NCBI GenBank assembly: GCA_910591455.2
Contig: OU342822.1
Coordinates: 20,092,263 to 20,156,262, forward strand
Source of the DNA: Pholis gunnellus
Lineage: Eukaryota; Chordata; Actinopteri; Perciformes; Pholidae
Length of the DNA: 64,000 nt
Reading direction: 5' to 3'
The translations under genes and the position numbers were made by a program. Positions 36,061 to 47,260 of the stretch are shown in pieces. The notes beneath the pieces were generated by a model. The model saw nothing but the letters and a program-made list of their open reading frames with translations. It ran no database searches and was not told the DNA's origin. How positions within the stretch are numbered: the stretch's first letter is position 1; each line of letters starts with the position of its first letter.

Positions 36061-39000
36061 GAATCAACATAAAATGGAAGTTCCTCATAATAGCTTTAAT
36101 GTATTCAAGTGTTTCTTGTGCAATGTGTAGTTACTAAAACTATGAAAATAAAACACAAATAGTGAGTAAAGGGAACCATTGGGGGAAATTGGTGTTTCAG
36201 GTTCTTCCTGGTTACTTTTGTCTGTTTTGGTTTCTGAGCCACCGGACCAGCCGGACCCCCCCCTCCACACCCGACCCCCCCTCAGCCCGGAGGCTCAGGT
36301 GTTGCTCAGCGCGACCTCGGCGAGTTTTCTTTCAGAGATTCGTCACGCCTCGGCCGGGCTGCTGCTGCTGCTGCTGCTGCGACGGGCGCGTGCCAGCTCA
36401 CTGAGGAGGGCCGCGCCTGCTCGCCAGACGGCCTGCCGCTGTCACCCGGGGGCCCCGGGAGTCACTGTCGGCCCTGGCAACCGGTCCCCTGGCCCCGCCC
36501 CATTCCAGAGACAAGAATAGGCAGCAAACCAACACACACACACACACACACCTCCTTCCTCTCTGCAGGCTTTTCATTAGCAGAAGTCATCAGGAGGTTA
36601 AAACTGAATGAGACAAGTGGAGGGTTAAACACACACACTCACACACACACAGAGCCAACCTATAATTCTACCAAACAGATAAATGCTAACTGAAGTAATA
36701 TTATTATATCATTAATGCTGCAAAATGAAAAAGTAAAATCTTGTGATGATATCATATTCAAATAAATAATTTGCATAATTATGCGGACGAGCTGCTATGA
36801 CCTCTGGTGACCGTTCTTCAGCTGCTCGGGGACTCTTAACACCTTCGCGGCCAAAACCTGAACCCAACCCCGCCCCCCCCACAACAAGGGTCCAGGTCTG
36901 GATTACATGCTGCTCCACCTCCTGTGAATCCCTCGAGTGTAGGTGGCAGTTTGAATCCTGAGAGAGGGAGTGGAGGACCCCGCCACGAACAATGAAAACT
37001 ATATACATACATACATATATGTATATATATATATATATATATACAATGAAGTGAATTTATACAATACACTGAATGGCTTTTGTTAATAAATAATGTTTTT
37101 ACCTTTAAAGGTTCGTAAGCTAATTAAGGCCAGCGTTTTCTTTCTGTAACAGCTGTTTCATGTATTGACATTCAATTAGCTCCTCGTAGCTCTTCATGGT
37201 GGTTTTCATTGTTGGAGGCGGAGTCCGCCGTTCCTGTGTTGCCTTCACACACGCGAGGGATTCACAGGAAACGTTGCAGAATGTAATCCAACGTTACAGG
37301 TGTTTAAATTTAATTTCATTGATGTCAATTTAAATGTTTAACAGCTGTGTTGATGTACTGCTAATGCTGCTTTAATTGTGAAGAAGCTAACCTTTTTTTA
37401 TTTATTTAATAAAGCAACACAAGACTGTTTGGCTGCTCTGTGAACTGACACACCAGCTGTTCTTCTTCTTCTGCTGTGTTTCTGACAAAGTAGCTGCTTT
37501 TTCAAAATGAATATTTAAAGCTAAGTGCTGCAGCTTCGACCCCTGCGGTCGGAAAACCCTCTTTGTGTCGACGATCAACCGAACGTTTAACACGTGAAAT
37601 TAAATCTACGTTTGAATTTGTCAGATTCCTTTAAAGGCGGGTCGTCCGTCTGTCCGACCGTTAATCCAACGCTATTGGTCGGTACGTACACGTCTGTGCA
37701 TCGACGCTAAACAGGCGTTTGTTACGAGTGTGAAACTGGATTTCTGCAGATAGAGAGAGAGACAGAGAGACAGAGAGAGATAGAGAGAGAGACAGAGAGA
37801 CAGAGACAGAGGGAGAGACGGGCTTCAGTTTGCTCATTAGAAATTCATTCTGAACAGCTTGTTATTATCTTTGGCCTCTGGATGTGTGAATAGATTTACA
37901 AGCATTAGGACCGGGGCATTGTGAGGGGCTGTGTGGAGGAGGTCCTGGCCCCTTTGTGTTCGGCAGGGCCCTAAAATCAGCTGCACACACACACACACAC
38001 ACATAGCATCCCCCCCCACTACCGCCTCCTGCCCCACCCATTACCTCAGCCCTCCGAACAAAAGCTTACAGAACACACTGATGTTCTGCAGGATTTTAGG
38101 AATTACAGAACAGACGTGTGCTTTCAACCACAGCAGATGTAAAAAGCTGTTTCCACCTCAACATCTCCAGTGTTACACCTGTCAATACAGAAGCCAACGG
38201 TTAGTGGATTTACACACTTACTGGTGTTAAAAGTGAAACGTTTTGAGGTTTTTGCAGACAAGAGACGCCAAAAATGTTTCATAGAATTCAATGAAGAGCT
38301 GAGAGGTCTTTCAAAATATCAAAATACGGTGACCAACAAACCAAATGTTTAAAAAACGTCTAGTACCGGGAGAGAATTAGTTCATGTCTTGTTCTTTAAT
38401 CAGATATTTCCTGATTTAAATCAGTAAAATTCAGGAAATTTTACTGAAATTTTAAGAATCGTTTGTTCTTGAAACGATTAAACGCTGATTGCTTTTGAGA
38501 AGTTTGAATGACATATAGAGAGTACATATCATCAGGAGATATACATTATGCAACACAGGGAAGCACAACAAACACACGACACACAACACAAACACAGCAG
38601 CACATTCCTGCAGTGCACACAAATGTGCATCAAGAGGAACGTAAACAGCAGCAACACAAACAATCCTCTGCTCAGATAATATGGCCGACAGCTTCACATT
38701 AAACGTTTGTTCATAAATGGCCTCCTGCTAATGAAACAAAGGAAAGTTGTGTTTAATCAAGTCAAAACTAATAATGAGGTAATAAAAAAGATATTGTTTC
38801 TGCTCCGTGTGGCAGGTTGTCAGATCGGGCTGACGTTATTTTAACGGTATAATTAGGCAAATTAATTCATACTGATGAATAAAAGGTTTGTCCTGCTGAA
38901 GGATCCGATACCTGAGAACAGATAAAGCACAAACGAAGCAAACTGAACCATGCTGTGGACAATCAGACAATAAGTTACACCTGTGTGTGTGTGTGTGTGT

Positions 39001-40580
39001 GACAAATAAACCAGATACATTCATACAGATCTAATCAAAGAAAGTCATGAGAATAAATCAAACTTTCCACACGTTGTGTCTGAAGACAGAAACTGTATTT
39101 CTTGGAGACACTAGGAGCTGAAAACAGAATATTTGAACCGCTCTCCTCCTCCGTCCGGAGTTAATTAGCTTTCCCACTCTGAGATCCTCTCAAGTCAACA
39201 AGGCGATTAGTTTTTACTTGAGCTCTGCTGATCAGAGGGGAGATGAGCATCACAGCCAGCTGGATGCCGCTCTGCAAAGCCGCAGACTCTGACCTTGAAC
39301 GTGGCGTCCGAACGATCCGCAGGACGCATTCAATCCTACGACACGGTCGAGGGTTCACTTAGTCTGGAATAATTAGGAATAATCAGGATGTTGATGTATT
39401 CTCAACACACACTCAAGTTTTAAAAGGATTGTGTCATTGAAATGGGAAAATATATATATATATGTAATATAAATATAGACTATTGCATCGTCTGATAATG
39501 ACATAAACTGAGTCCTTGTAATAATAGTAATGGTTTATATTGATTATTCAGAGGGAATTGAACATCAGTTTCTGCTGGTTGTGTTTTTAAAATAACGAGC
39601 CGTTCATCAAGACACTGAAGACACATTTCTGCTGCTGATGGCTTCAGGGATGTTTGAATCATAAAAAGACAACCTTTTATTTCCTTATCATTTGAATTGT
39701 GTGTTTTTATGAAGAAAATAAAACACGATCAATTACGATAACAGAGTGAAAAGAGAACATTTAGTATTTTTTATGTTTTACTGACTTCAGAGCGTTGAAC
39801 CATATTGTGGATCCTTGTAGAGCAGATATAATAAATAATATATAATAATATAAACAGAGAGATCTGTATCTGATCATATGGATCATCAATGATCGGCGGT
39901 AAATAATAAAACATCCGTGGTCACTGGGACGGAGGCTGAGACAGGAAGCGTGATTTATCAGAATGAAAATGTAGCAAACATTAAAGGAAAAGACCTCAAA
40001 CGTCCCGCCCGCTCCGTCCTGATCGGCAGGAGGATTTGTTGGACGTGCGGTGCAGAAACAGTACATTTAACAAAGATGAGGATTAAACCACTTTAACACT
40101 CGACACATAGCAACAGCTAAAGCTTAATCTGCACTTTAAAACCACACTGTTGCTGTGTTTGTGCTCCACTTGTTGACTCTCGACGCCACGCTCGCCTGCC
40201 TCTGACACCAACACCTGCCGGCCTGGAAAATGCCCCCGAGGTTTGTTTGACTTTTTACCTCGGCCCGTGTTTACTCCGTCTGCTTTCTTTTCTTTTCTCT
40301 GTTGATTGAGTGTGTTGGAGATAAGAGGAGGCGCGTGCAGGACGGCAGCAGCTCAGAGAGAGAGAGAGGGAGGGAGGCCATGTTGGAGAGCAGAGGAGGA
40401 GGAGGAGGAGGAGGAGGAGGAGGAGGAGGTGAAGAGATGCAAGGTGAAGTGAGAGATGACTGGGATGAGAGAGCTGGTGTGATGTAACTCAGCTCTCACT
40501 CACCAGGAATTTATATTCTCCACACAAAAACATTTAGAAGAAGAAGCATTTAAATAGTTGTAGAGTCAAGCGACAGTATT
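36061..40580. other. gene desert segment
   Basis: GC-rich block with a CTG run at 36240-36500; CA arrays at about 36532-36550 and 37981-38002; TA array at 37017-37043; GAGA/GACAGA array at 37750-37812; GGA array at about 40392-40429. No gene recognised. Confidence 0.55.
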
Positions 40581-40599
40581 TTACATTCTAGATAGATAA

Positions 40600-40708
40600 A
40601 TATTAGCATGGGTGAATGAATGAATGAATGGGTGGATGAGTGGATGAATGGGTGGATGGATGGATGGATGGATGGATGAGTGGATGGATGGATGAATGGG
40701 TGGATGAT
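40600..40708. repeat. TGGA/TGAA tetranucleotide array
   Basis: About 25 interrupted TGGA/TGAA units immediately left of the inverted-repeat element. Confidence 0.85.
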
Positions 40709-40711
40709 GGG

Positions 40712-41385
40712 TCCTGGCCATAGACTGGATATAACACCCTTTGGTTTGTGCCTTTTTGAAGCCTCGAGTTCAACAATTTCGCCGTCGCCATCTTGGATTA
40801 TAACAATCGGCATGTTGTTGTTTTTTGCAGCCAATAAACAGAAGTTACCATATTTGCAACAGAAGAGTGAAGCTGTATACGGCTCTGGTAGAGACCTGTC
40901 AATCACAGTAAGCACTAAAGGGTATGCTCCTCTGGTTGCCTCCTGCATTCTCTCTAGTGTCCACCAGGGGGCGACTCCTCTGGTTGTATAGAAGTCTATG
41001 AGAAAATGACTCTACTTCTCTCTTGATTTATTACCTCAGTAAACATTGTAAACATGAGTTTATGGTCTCAATCTCTAGTTTCAAGTCTTCTTCAATACAG
41101 CATGATGTTCATTTAGTACATGATGGTCCATTTAGAGTCAAACAGACCATAAAGCAGGGGATGCTTTAGGGGCGGGGCTACACGGTGATTGACAGGTCTC
41201 TACGTCACTCCTCCTCAGTCCAGATATGGTCACTTCCTTTTTACTGGGGAAAAAAAAACACGGTGACGGCCGTAATCCAAGATGGCGACTGTGAAAAACC
41301 TCAAAACATCAGTCCACCAACCAACGGGTGACGTCACGACGACTACGTCCACTTCTTATATAAAGTCTACGGTCTCAACATGGCG
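40712..41385 (+). mobile_element. family 1 copy E inside a long terminal-inverted-repeat element
   Basis: The left end (about 40720-40810) and right end (about 41265-41375) are inverted copies of each other: GTCGCCATCTTGGATTA at about 40784-40800 is the complement of TAATCCAAGATGGCGAC at about 41273-41289, with weaker matching over about 100 bp. The family 1 core, with its motif at 40961-40973, sits between them. No transposase, so it looks like a non-autonomous DNA element (MITE-like). Confidence 0.75.
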
Positions 41386-41949
41386 ACAGCTACAAGCTAA
41401 CAACGCTATCAGTGCTGACAGAGCTAACGGTGTTTACGTGAGGTTGAAACAGGAAGATGAGGCGCTGTAGACATCGCTCCTTTATATCTTCACATAGACA
41501 ATAGTGGTTTGATGCTATATTGATGCTCTGAACCTTTTTTCTTAGAGTAACAATAAAATACAAAATAAGAGGCTTTAAAGTCCACAAATGATGCTGCAGG
41601 TAAACAACATCATTACACATCTAGCCTCACACGCTATCACAGGGTGTAGCGTTACTCCCTGTCCTGGACTAACAGCGTTAGAGAGCAGTGATGTCTGATT
41701 AAACCAGACAAATTCAATCACATCGTGTCGCTTTCATGTCTGACAACAAGTGAAGAAAAAAACACACGACGGCAGCAGAAAGAAGTATAAAAACACCAAC
41801 AACACAAACAGATTCAAGACTCACAAGCTCGCTGCCTCGTTTGAAGGACAGGACCTGCGCAAATAAGCAACAGATGAAAATAAACGTCGGCCATTGACAT
41901 CCAAAAACAACCGATCTGATGCTCTCAATAAGAAATGGTTCTCACCAGT
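41386..41949. other. intergenic, no gene seen
   Basis: Nothing beyond the repeat flank (an AACATGGCGACA block also seen at 7568). Confidence 0.45.
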
Positions 41950-42170
41950 TTGGTGTGGGACAACTTGACTGGTCTGCACCTCAACCCCATCCAACGCCTT
42001 TGGGATGAGCTGGTTCTGTCAGACCTGATCACCAACACCAGGGTTGGACCTCACTGATGAATGGGAGCAAATCCCTGCAGCAGCTTAAACATCTGGAGGA
42101 AAGACTGGAACCAGAAGAGGACGTCAGAGACATTAATGCTCATTGAGATTTCAGACTCTTTCAAGATTAG
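41950..42170 (+). pseudogene. Tc1/mariner-like transposase remnant, C-terminal
   Basis: A broken frame reads GLHLNPIQRLWDEL, the catalytic-region motif D-L-N-P-I-E-x-L-W-D of Tc1 transposases (the first Asp is not preserved: LHLNPI). After a frame change and a TGA it continues EWEQIPAAA, the typical C-terminal block. No inverted ends found. A long-dead fragment. Confidence 0.65.
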
Positions 42171-42449
42171 ACAAGAAGCACCAGGTCTACGGTTAGCATT
42201 GTCCTGTTATAGGACGATGCTAACGTGACGATGTTTAGCAGATGTGATGTTTATCCGCTATAGATAACAAGTAGCCCAAGTGATTGGGATTCATCCTCTG
42301 AGGATCATGAACATCTGGACAAAATGTCATTACAATGAAAAAGACGAAATGTGTACTGTGGGATAAATACTTCAATATTTACTGTTGTATCTCGGCCGTG
42401 CAGCTCCGACAGCTGCTGCTTTCTGTTCAGACTCTGCTGTGGTCCATTA

Positions 42450-42524
<75 letters not shown>

Positions 42525-43129
42525 TGTGTGTTATCTGTAGCTCTTATCTGCAGTCTGCTCCCCAGCTGGCTTACACCTGCCAGAGCCACACAAGGAGGGA
42601 GACACAGACTGATGGCCTGCCTCTGTTTGAGTGTGTGTGTGTGTGTGTGTGGTGAAAGCTATAGAGGGAGAAAGTGTGAGTGTGTGTGTGATGGTGTGAC
42701 GGAAGGGTTCAGGTGGAGGTGAGACAAAAGGTTTCCATCCAGATGTTGTGAACATTCTCTGCAATTTCTCTCCAAAGACAGAACATTTTAGTTTTTGGTT
42801 TTTTTATCAATGTTTGTTGTTTTATAAGTTATTACTGATAAAAACAAAATAAAGATTGACGTGTCCATTCGTAAACCCCGCCCACACGGCTCTGATTGGT
42901 TGATTGTTTCTCTAAACTCTTTAGGTTTCTGTGACTCAGAGGAACGTCATGACGACGACAGACAAACATGTTTGAGAACGAGAGGAATGTCTTTCAGATG
43001 CTCAACTCTTCTCTCTACAAACATGATCTTATATATATATATATATATATACTTTTTGTTCATTTTGATTGAATATTCTCCACTTTGAAAACAAATCCCT
43101 CAACTTATTTCAGCCACTTGTTTCCTCCG
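42171..43129. other. intergenic with GT arrays
   Basis: GT array at 42452-42531, more at about 42631-42651 and 42676-42690, TA array at 43030-43051. No gene. Confidence 0.6.
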
Positions 43130-43372
43130 TTTCCCAGAATGCCTTTCAGGACTTTTACTTGTAACAGATTGAAGTACTTCTGCCGCTGTGTACAGAACAC
43201 AATATATTCTTATTATTTATAAGCTTAACTCATTGTAATTTCCCAATTTAATAAAGTCGTTAAAAAGATGGGAGGTATATTAAAAGATATGACTTATAAT
43301 GGAAATACTCATGTAAAGTACAAGTACCTCAAGTGTTTATTTAAGTACTTGAGTAACATTCCACCACTTGGA
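43130..43372 (-). repeat. dispersed repeat family 8, inverse copy near the insm1 3' end
   Basis: Contains CTTTTACTTGTAACAGATTG and ends AGTACTTGAGTAACATTCCA. Confidence 0.7.
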
Positions 43373-43618
43373 ACACATGTTGGTTTTTGAAGTCTTATAC
43401 AGATTTTTTTGGACTAAGTATCTAAATATTTTGAAGTTTTTAGCCCAAAAAAATACATAAATATTAAGGATTAAGAATTGTTGCATCATCATGTATGGAA
43501 GTCTCTTTAACCAGCATTTAAGTGAATAAATCCAGCTGTTAAACAACATCTGCAAAGATATTTTCACGTTATAAACAACAACACACAAGACAGAATGAAA
43601 ACTTTCTCAGTTTGGTTT

Positions 43619-43624
43619 TTTATT
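43619..43624 (-). terminator. candidate distal poly(A) signal of insm1
   Basis: Canonical AATAAA on the minus strand about 1.15 kb after the stop codon. Only the hexamer and its position support it. Confidence 0.4.
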
Positions 43625-44267
43625 ATTTTTGGACATTTAGCAAAATACTGCAGAAACATCCGAAGCAGTAGAAGAGCGAAGGTTACAAAGAAAACCCCAA
43701 ACAAACATGAAATAAAATCAATGATTGCATTCAGTTATTAGTTATTCAGATAGAACTCATTGATTGCTTTCACGTCACTTGAACACACCGTTCCTTATAA
43801 ATTAAATAAAAAATACACACAGCAACAGATCACAGAGCACACGGAGCAATAATTTACACAAATAATTTAATAAATACATAAATAAATAACAGGAAAACAA
43901 AAGACGGGGAGTTAGATATACTGTATCGTGGAAATACAGAAGGCTTTGTGAAAAACAATGATCACATCGTGATAAATAAGTGATGGAGACACAATCAGAT
44001 CAGTTTAAGGCAGTTTTACAGCAGGAGGTTCTAATCCAAGGCATTAACCGGCTACACTAGTTTCTCTTTTTGTTTTTCAGGCAGACAGCTACTGATCCAC
44101 AGATCCTCAACGTTAAAGCTAATCAGAGTGATGAGTCGGCTCCTTTACCCCCCCCCCCTCCTCTCTCTCTTAGGTCTAGAAGCTAATAGCACTTGTGCAG
44201 AGATGCTAGAAAAATAAATTAACAGTCTAAAGTGTTTGGAGAGTGACGTCAGAGGTGCTCTGAGCAC

Positions 44268-44303
<36 letters not shown>

Positions 44304-44777
44304 AGGGGCGGGATTACAGGCCAGGGTTCAAACACACACCCAGAACCTGCTGAAGTGTCCTCGAGCAAGGCACTGAATCCCTGCCAGCTGCAGGTGAGCG
44401 GCTGACCTCTGACCTCTACAAGCTGACAGTTATGAGTTACACTGCAAAAATAAAATAAGTGTATATCCTTTAATTTCTTCTTTTAGATTCTTAAAAATAG
44501 ACAAATTGTTCCACAAGTGTAGAAATTTAGAGTTTAAGATGTTAAGTGTTTGGAATGTGCTGATTTTTTAACCAAATAAGTGAAGGAAGAGAAAATAAAT
44601 CAACAGTGAAGTTAACCAGAGTTCGAGCTTCTCACCAAAGTGCCATCATCTGTATCACTTACAAACAAACAAGCTTTTTTTAAGGAAAATGATATTTTTT
44701 GCAGTGTAACTCTAACTTCCTCTCAGAAACGAGGCTGGATTTGTGATCCGTGTGAAAGGAGCCCGTAAAGTCCCGGA
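43619..44777 (-). other. insm1: probable insm1 3' UTR
   Basis: AT-rich sequence downstream of the insm1 stop. It contains a candidate ATTAAA at 44469-44474 and an AATAAA at 43619-43624, so the UTR could be about 0.3 or 1.15 kb. A GT microsatellite interrupts it at about 44269-44300, and the piece at about 44320-44400 looks like part of a dispersed repeat (GTCCTCGAGCAAGGCACTGA), which argues for caution about the longer form. Confidence 0.4.
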
Positions 44778-46091
44778 TCAGCACGCGGGGCGGAGCGGCA
44801 CCTGCAGCAGGATCACCTGCCGGTTCTCGGACGGGTGGCACTTGTTGATGTGTCTGGTGAGTCCCGGGGAGCTGTAGAACACGGCCGGGCAGTATTTGCA
44901 CGGGTACACCTGCGAGGAGTGCAGCAGGCGGATGTGCCGCTCCAGGCCGCCCCGGTTGGAGAAGCTCTCCCCGCAGACCGGACACAGGTGGCACGCGGAG
45001 CCGCTCAGGTTCAGCGGCGCCGCGCTCCGCTCCGGCGCGTCCTCGTCCTCCGCCGGCTTCGGGGAGCCGTGCTGGGACGCCAGGTGCTTCCGCAGGTACG
45101 CTTGGCGTTTAAACTTTTTCCCACAGTGATTACAATCGTACAGCCCTTCCTCTGAGCCGGACTCGGACGGTCCGGGACTGGGCGTGTCCCTGTCACTAGA
45201 ATCCTTCGCTTCCTCCGGCGCGGTCTTACCGGACGCGGAAGCCTTGTCGCTGTCTGGAGCGGCGCTCTGCGGCTTCGGCTTGTGCCACCGCCGGTGCGAA
45301 GCGAGGTTAGCCGGGCAGCTGAACACCTTGTCGCACTCGGGACACCTGTACTCGACCCGGACTATCCGGGAGCACTTGTGCTGCGCCAGAGCGAACGGGT
45401 CCGCGTACACCTCGCGGCACAGCTGGCACACGAACTCGTTGTCCCCTCCGGGCAGCTGCGGTCTGAGGGGCTTCTGGTCCACCGGCGCCTCTTTGATCTT
45501 GAGCCCGAGGACCGGAGACGTGGTGACATTATCCTCAAAGTGCAGTTTGCGGATGGCTTTGGTTTTCTTGGACGGCGGTTTGCCTTTGCGCTCGGCATCG
45601 CCGGCGGGCCGTTTCGTCGCGGCGGTGGGGAGCGTCGCGGCGGACGCGGCACTGGTCTCGGTGCGGTTGCTGTTGCTGGAGCCGATTTTCAGGTCCACCG
45701 GGGCGTAGAGGTGGTCCAAGGCGGGCAGCGCTGCTGGTGTCGGGAAGGACTCCGCGGAAACCGGAGATCCGAGGTTGAAGCGCCTCTCGAAGGAGGAGCG
45801 GTCGTGGTCCCGGCTAACGGGGCGGGTGGGGCTGTAGAGAGCGTGGTACACCAGCTCCGGGTTCCCGAACTGCACCGGTCTGCCGACCTGCTCCGGAGCC
45901 GCCGCCCCGCAGGTGGGCGTCGGCGTCTGTGCGCGCCCCAGAAAGCAGGCGGCGAGAGGCGCGCAGGAAAGCGGTGGCGGCAGCAGCGGCGCATCAGCCG
46001 CTGTCTGCTCCGCGTCCTCCTCGTCGGGGCGGACCCGGTAGGACACCGGGTTGGTCTTCTTGTTCCTTTTCACCAAAAATCCCCTCGGCAT
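44778..46091 (-). CDS. insm1: insulinoma-associated protein 1 (INSM1), zinc-finger transcriptional repressor
   Basis: Intact intronless gene of 437 codons, ATG at 46089-46091 and TGA at 44778-44780. The N-terminus MPRGFLVKRNKK is a SNAG motif, which in this family recruits KDM1A/CoREST repressor complexes. Proline/alanine-rich linkers follow, then a basic patch near residues 160-182 (nuclear localisation likely). Five zinc fingers follow: ZF1 C222/C225/H238/C240, the atypical first finger of INSM proteins; ZF2 C250/C253/H266/H270; ZF3 C320/C323/H336/H341; ZF4 C370/C373/H386/H391; ZF5 C398/C401/H414/H419. ZF1-2 and the C-terminus are the most family-like parts. INSM1 is nuclear and drives neuroendocrine, pancreatic and neural progenitor differentiation. 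Teleosts carry two paralogues (insm1a, insm1b); I cannot tell which this is. High GC and CpG content contrasts with the AT-rich surroundings. Long open frames on the opposite strand are composition shadows. Confidence 0.96.
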   Translation of the reverse strand: MPRGFLVKRNKKTNPVSYRVRPDEEDAEQTAADAPLLPPPLSCAPLAACFLGRAQTPTPTCGAAAPEQVGRPVQFGNPELVYHALYSPTRPVSRDHDRSSFERRFNLGSPVSAESFPTPAALPALDHLYAPVDLKIGSSNSNRTETSAASAATLPTAATKRPAGDAERKGKPPSKKTKAIRKLHFEDNVTTSPVLGLKIKEAPVDQKPLRPQLPGGDNEFVCQLCREVYADPFALAQHKCSRIVRVEYRCPECDKVFSCPANLASHRRWHKPKPQSAAPDSDKASASGKTAPEEAKDSSDRDTPSPGPSESGSEEGLYDCNHCGKKFKRQAYLRKHLASQHGSPKPAEDEDAPERSAAPLNLSGSACHLCPVCGESFSNRGGLERHIRLLHSSQVYPCKYCPAVFYSSPGLTRHINKCHPSENRQVILLQVPLRPAC

Positions 46092-46290
46092 GTTCGCGCT
46101 TGGACGTTAAACCCTGAAGGCACTTTTGGGGACGCTGCTGCGGGAGAACAAATCCACTTTCAGCCGCGCGCGGACACAAACATCTGATGCGCCTTTTTGT
46201 TGTCGCTTCCTGCCGCTATTGATCCTCTGTTCTCCTCCCGAGGTGCTTTCAACCACAACATAGCTGCACTCTTTTTAAGGCGACATGATG
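46092..46290 (-). promoter_or_regulatory. insm1: probable insm1 5' UTR and core promoter
   Basis: The minus strand has a TATA-like CCTTAAAAAG at 46271-46280, about 180 bases above the ATG, which would put a start site near 46245. An E-box CAGATG lies at about 46180 and a CCAAT box (plus-strand orientation) near 46330. E-boxes are expected because proneural bHLH factors activate INSM1 in other vertebrates. This is motif reading only. Confidence 0.35.
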
Positions 46291-46960
46291 ACATTGTCCC
46301 CCCCCCCCCCACTCGTTGACTCATCCCCGACCAATCAGGAGGAGCCGAGGTCCCCGGTGGATTTGGGGAGTGGGTGTGGGTGTGGGAGGATGGAGAGGCT
46401 GATGGAGGAGGAGGAGGAGGAGGAGGAGGAGGAGGAGGAGGAGGAGGGAGGGGGGGTTTGCAGATTGCAAAGCAGATGTACCTGAGGGGTTTTATTGTAT
46501 TTCACCCCCACCCCTCCTCCCTATACACTCTCTCCTCCTCCTCCTCGTCTCGACCCCGGGCACACGCCAGGAGCCTCCTGCTTTTACGGTCTGATGAGTT
46601 TGTATAGAAATCTACACGTGCCTCGGCTTTATGTGTCTCCTTTGGGTTGAAGGGGGGGGGGGGGGGGGGGTTGTCCAAAAACAGGAGACATGCGTCCACA
46701 TAACGATGTGAGGAAGAAGTGATTGGAGGGAAAAATAACAAAAAGGAGGAAAATGTGGAATTACAAGCTGGAGATTCAGCTTCAGAGATAAAACAGCAGC
46801 AGAACTTTTAGTGCGAATTTTAGAAATTAAATAAAATGAGATGAGACAGATTTCAGAATTCAAGATACTAAAGAGAAAGAGAACTAAAGAGCCAAAGAGC
46901 AGAACTAAAACGCTTCTTTTACGCACTTAAATAACCAACCCAACATCCCAGAACCACTGC
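46291..46960. other. insm1 upstream spacer, low complexity
   Basis: Contains a C run at about 46300-46310, a GGA array at about 46397-46448 and a 19-base G run at 46652-46670. The rest is unremarkable AT-rich sequence. No gene seen. Confidence 0.6.
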
Positions 46961-47260
46961 GGCCCTGCAGCATGTGTGTGTGCGCTCGCGCGCCGCTGCT
47001 GCTGCTGGCGTGACAGTTAACTCCGGACATATGAATCCGTCACTTTGCGCATACATAATTAATACCGAGAGGAGGGTTTTCCTGCTTTGCATCACAATGG
47101 CGGCGCTTGTGCAAGCTGTAGACCCGCCGTGATTGAAAAGGAAATTGCACAGTTGAGAAAAAAAGAAGTGGGTCCCCCCCCCCCCAAAAAAAAGCAATCT
47201 GGCCCCCAAATACCGTCGGCGCGTGCTGTGCGTAATCAGTGCGCGCTTTTCTGTGTCACC
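46960..47260. promoter_or_regulatory. enhancer-like block upstream of insm1
   Basis: Non-repetitive, CpG-containing block with an E-box CATATG at about 47027, TAATTAATA at about 47056 and ATGGCGGCG near 47096, followed by a C run. It is 0.9-1.2 kb upstream of insm1. It resembles conserved upstream sequence, but conservation cannot be tested here. Confidence 0.25.

Noticed and set aside
40302..40487. Gly-rich open frame over the GGA array
   Set aside because: Product of a trinucleotide microsatellite; no flanking coding character.
44320..44400. Possible tRNA-derived SINE or tRNA fragment (GGGTTCAAACAC)
   Set aside because: No acceptor stem, no box A and no cloverleaf could be drawn; it is better seen as part of a common fish repeat.
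45282..46187. 301-codon plus-strand open frame opposite insm1
   Set aside because: It is the antisense shadow of a GC-rich, CpG-rich single-exon gene; the minus-strand frame has SNAG and zinc fingers, this one has no recognisable domain.
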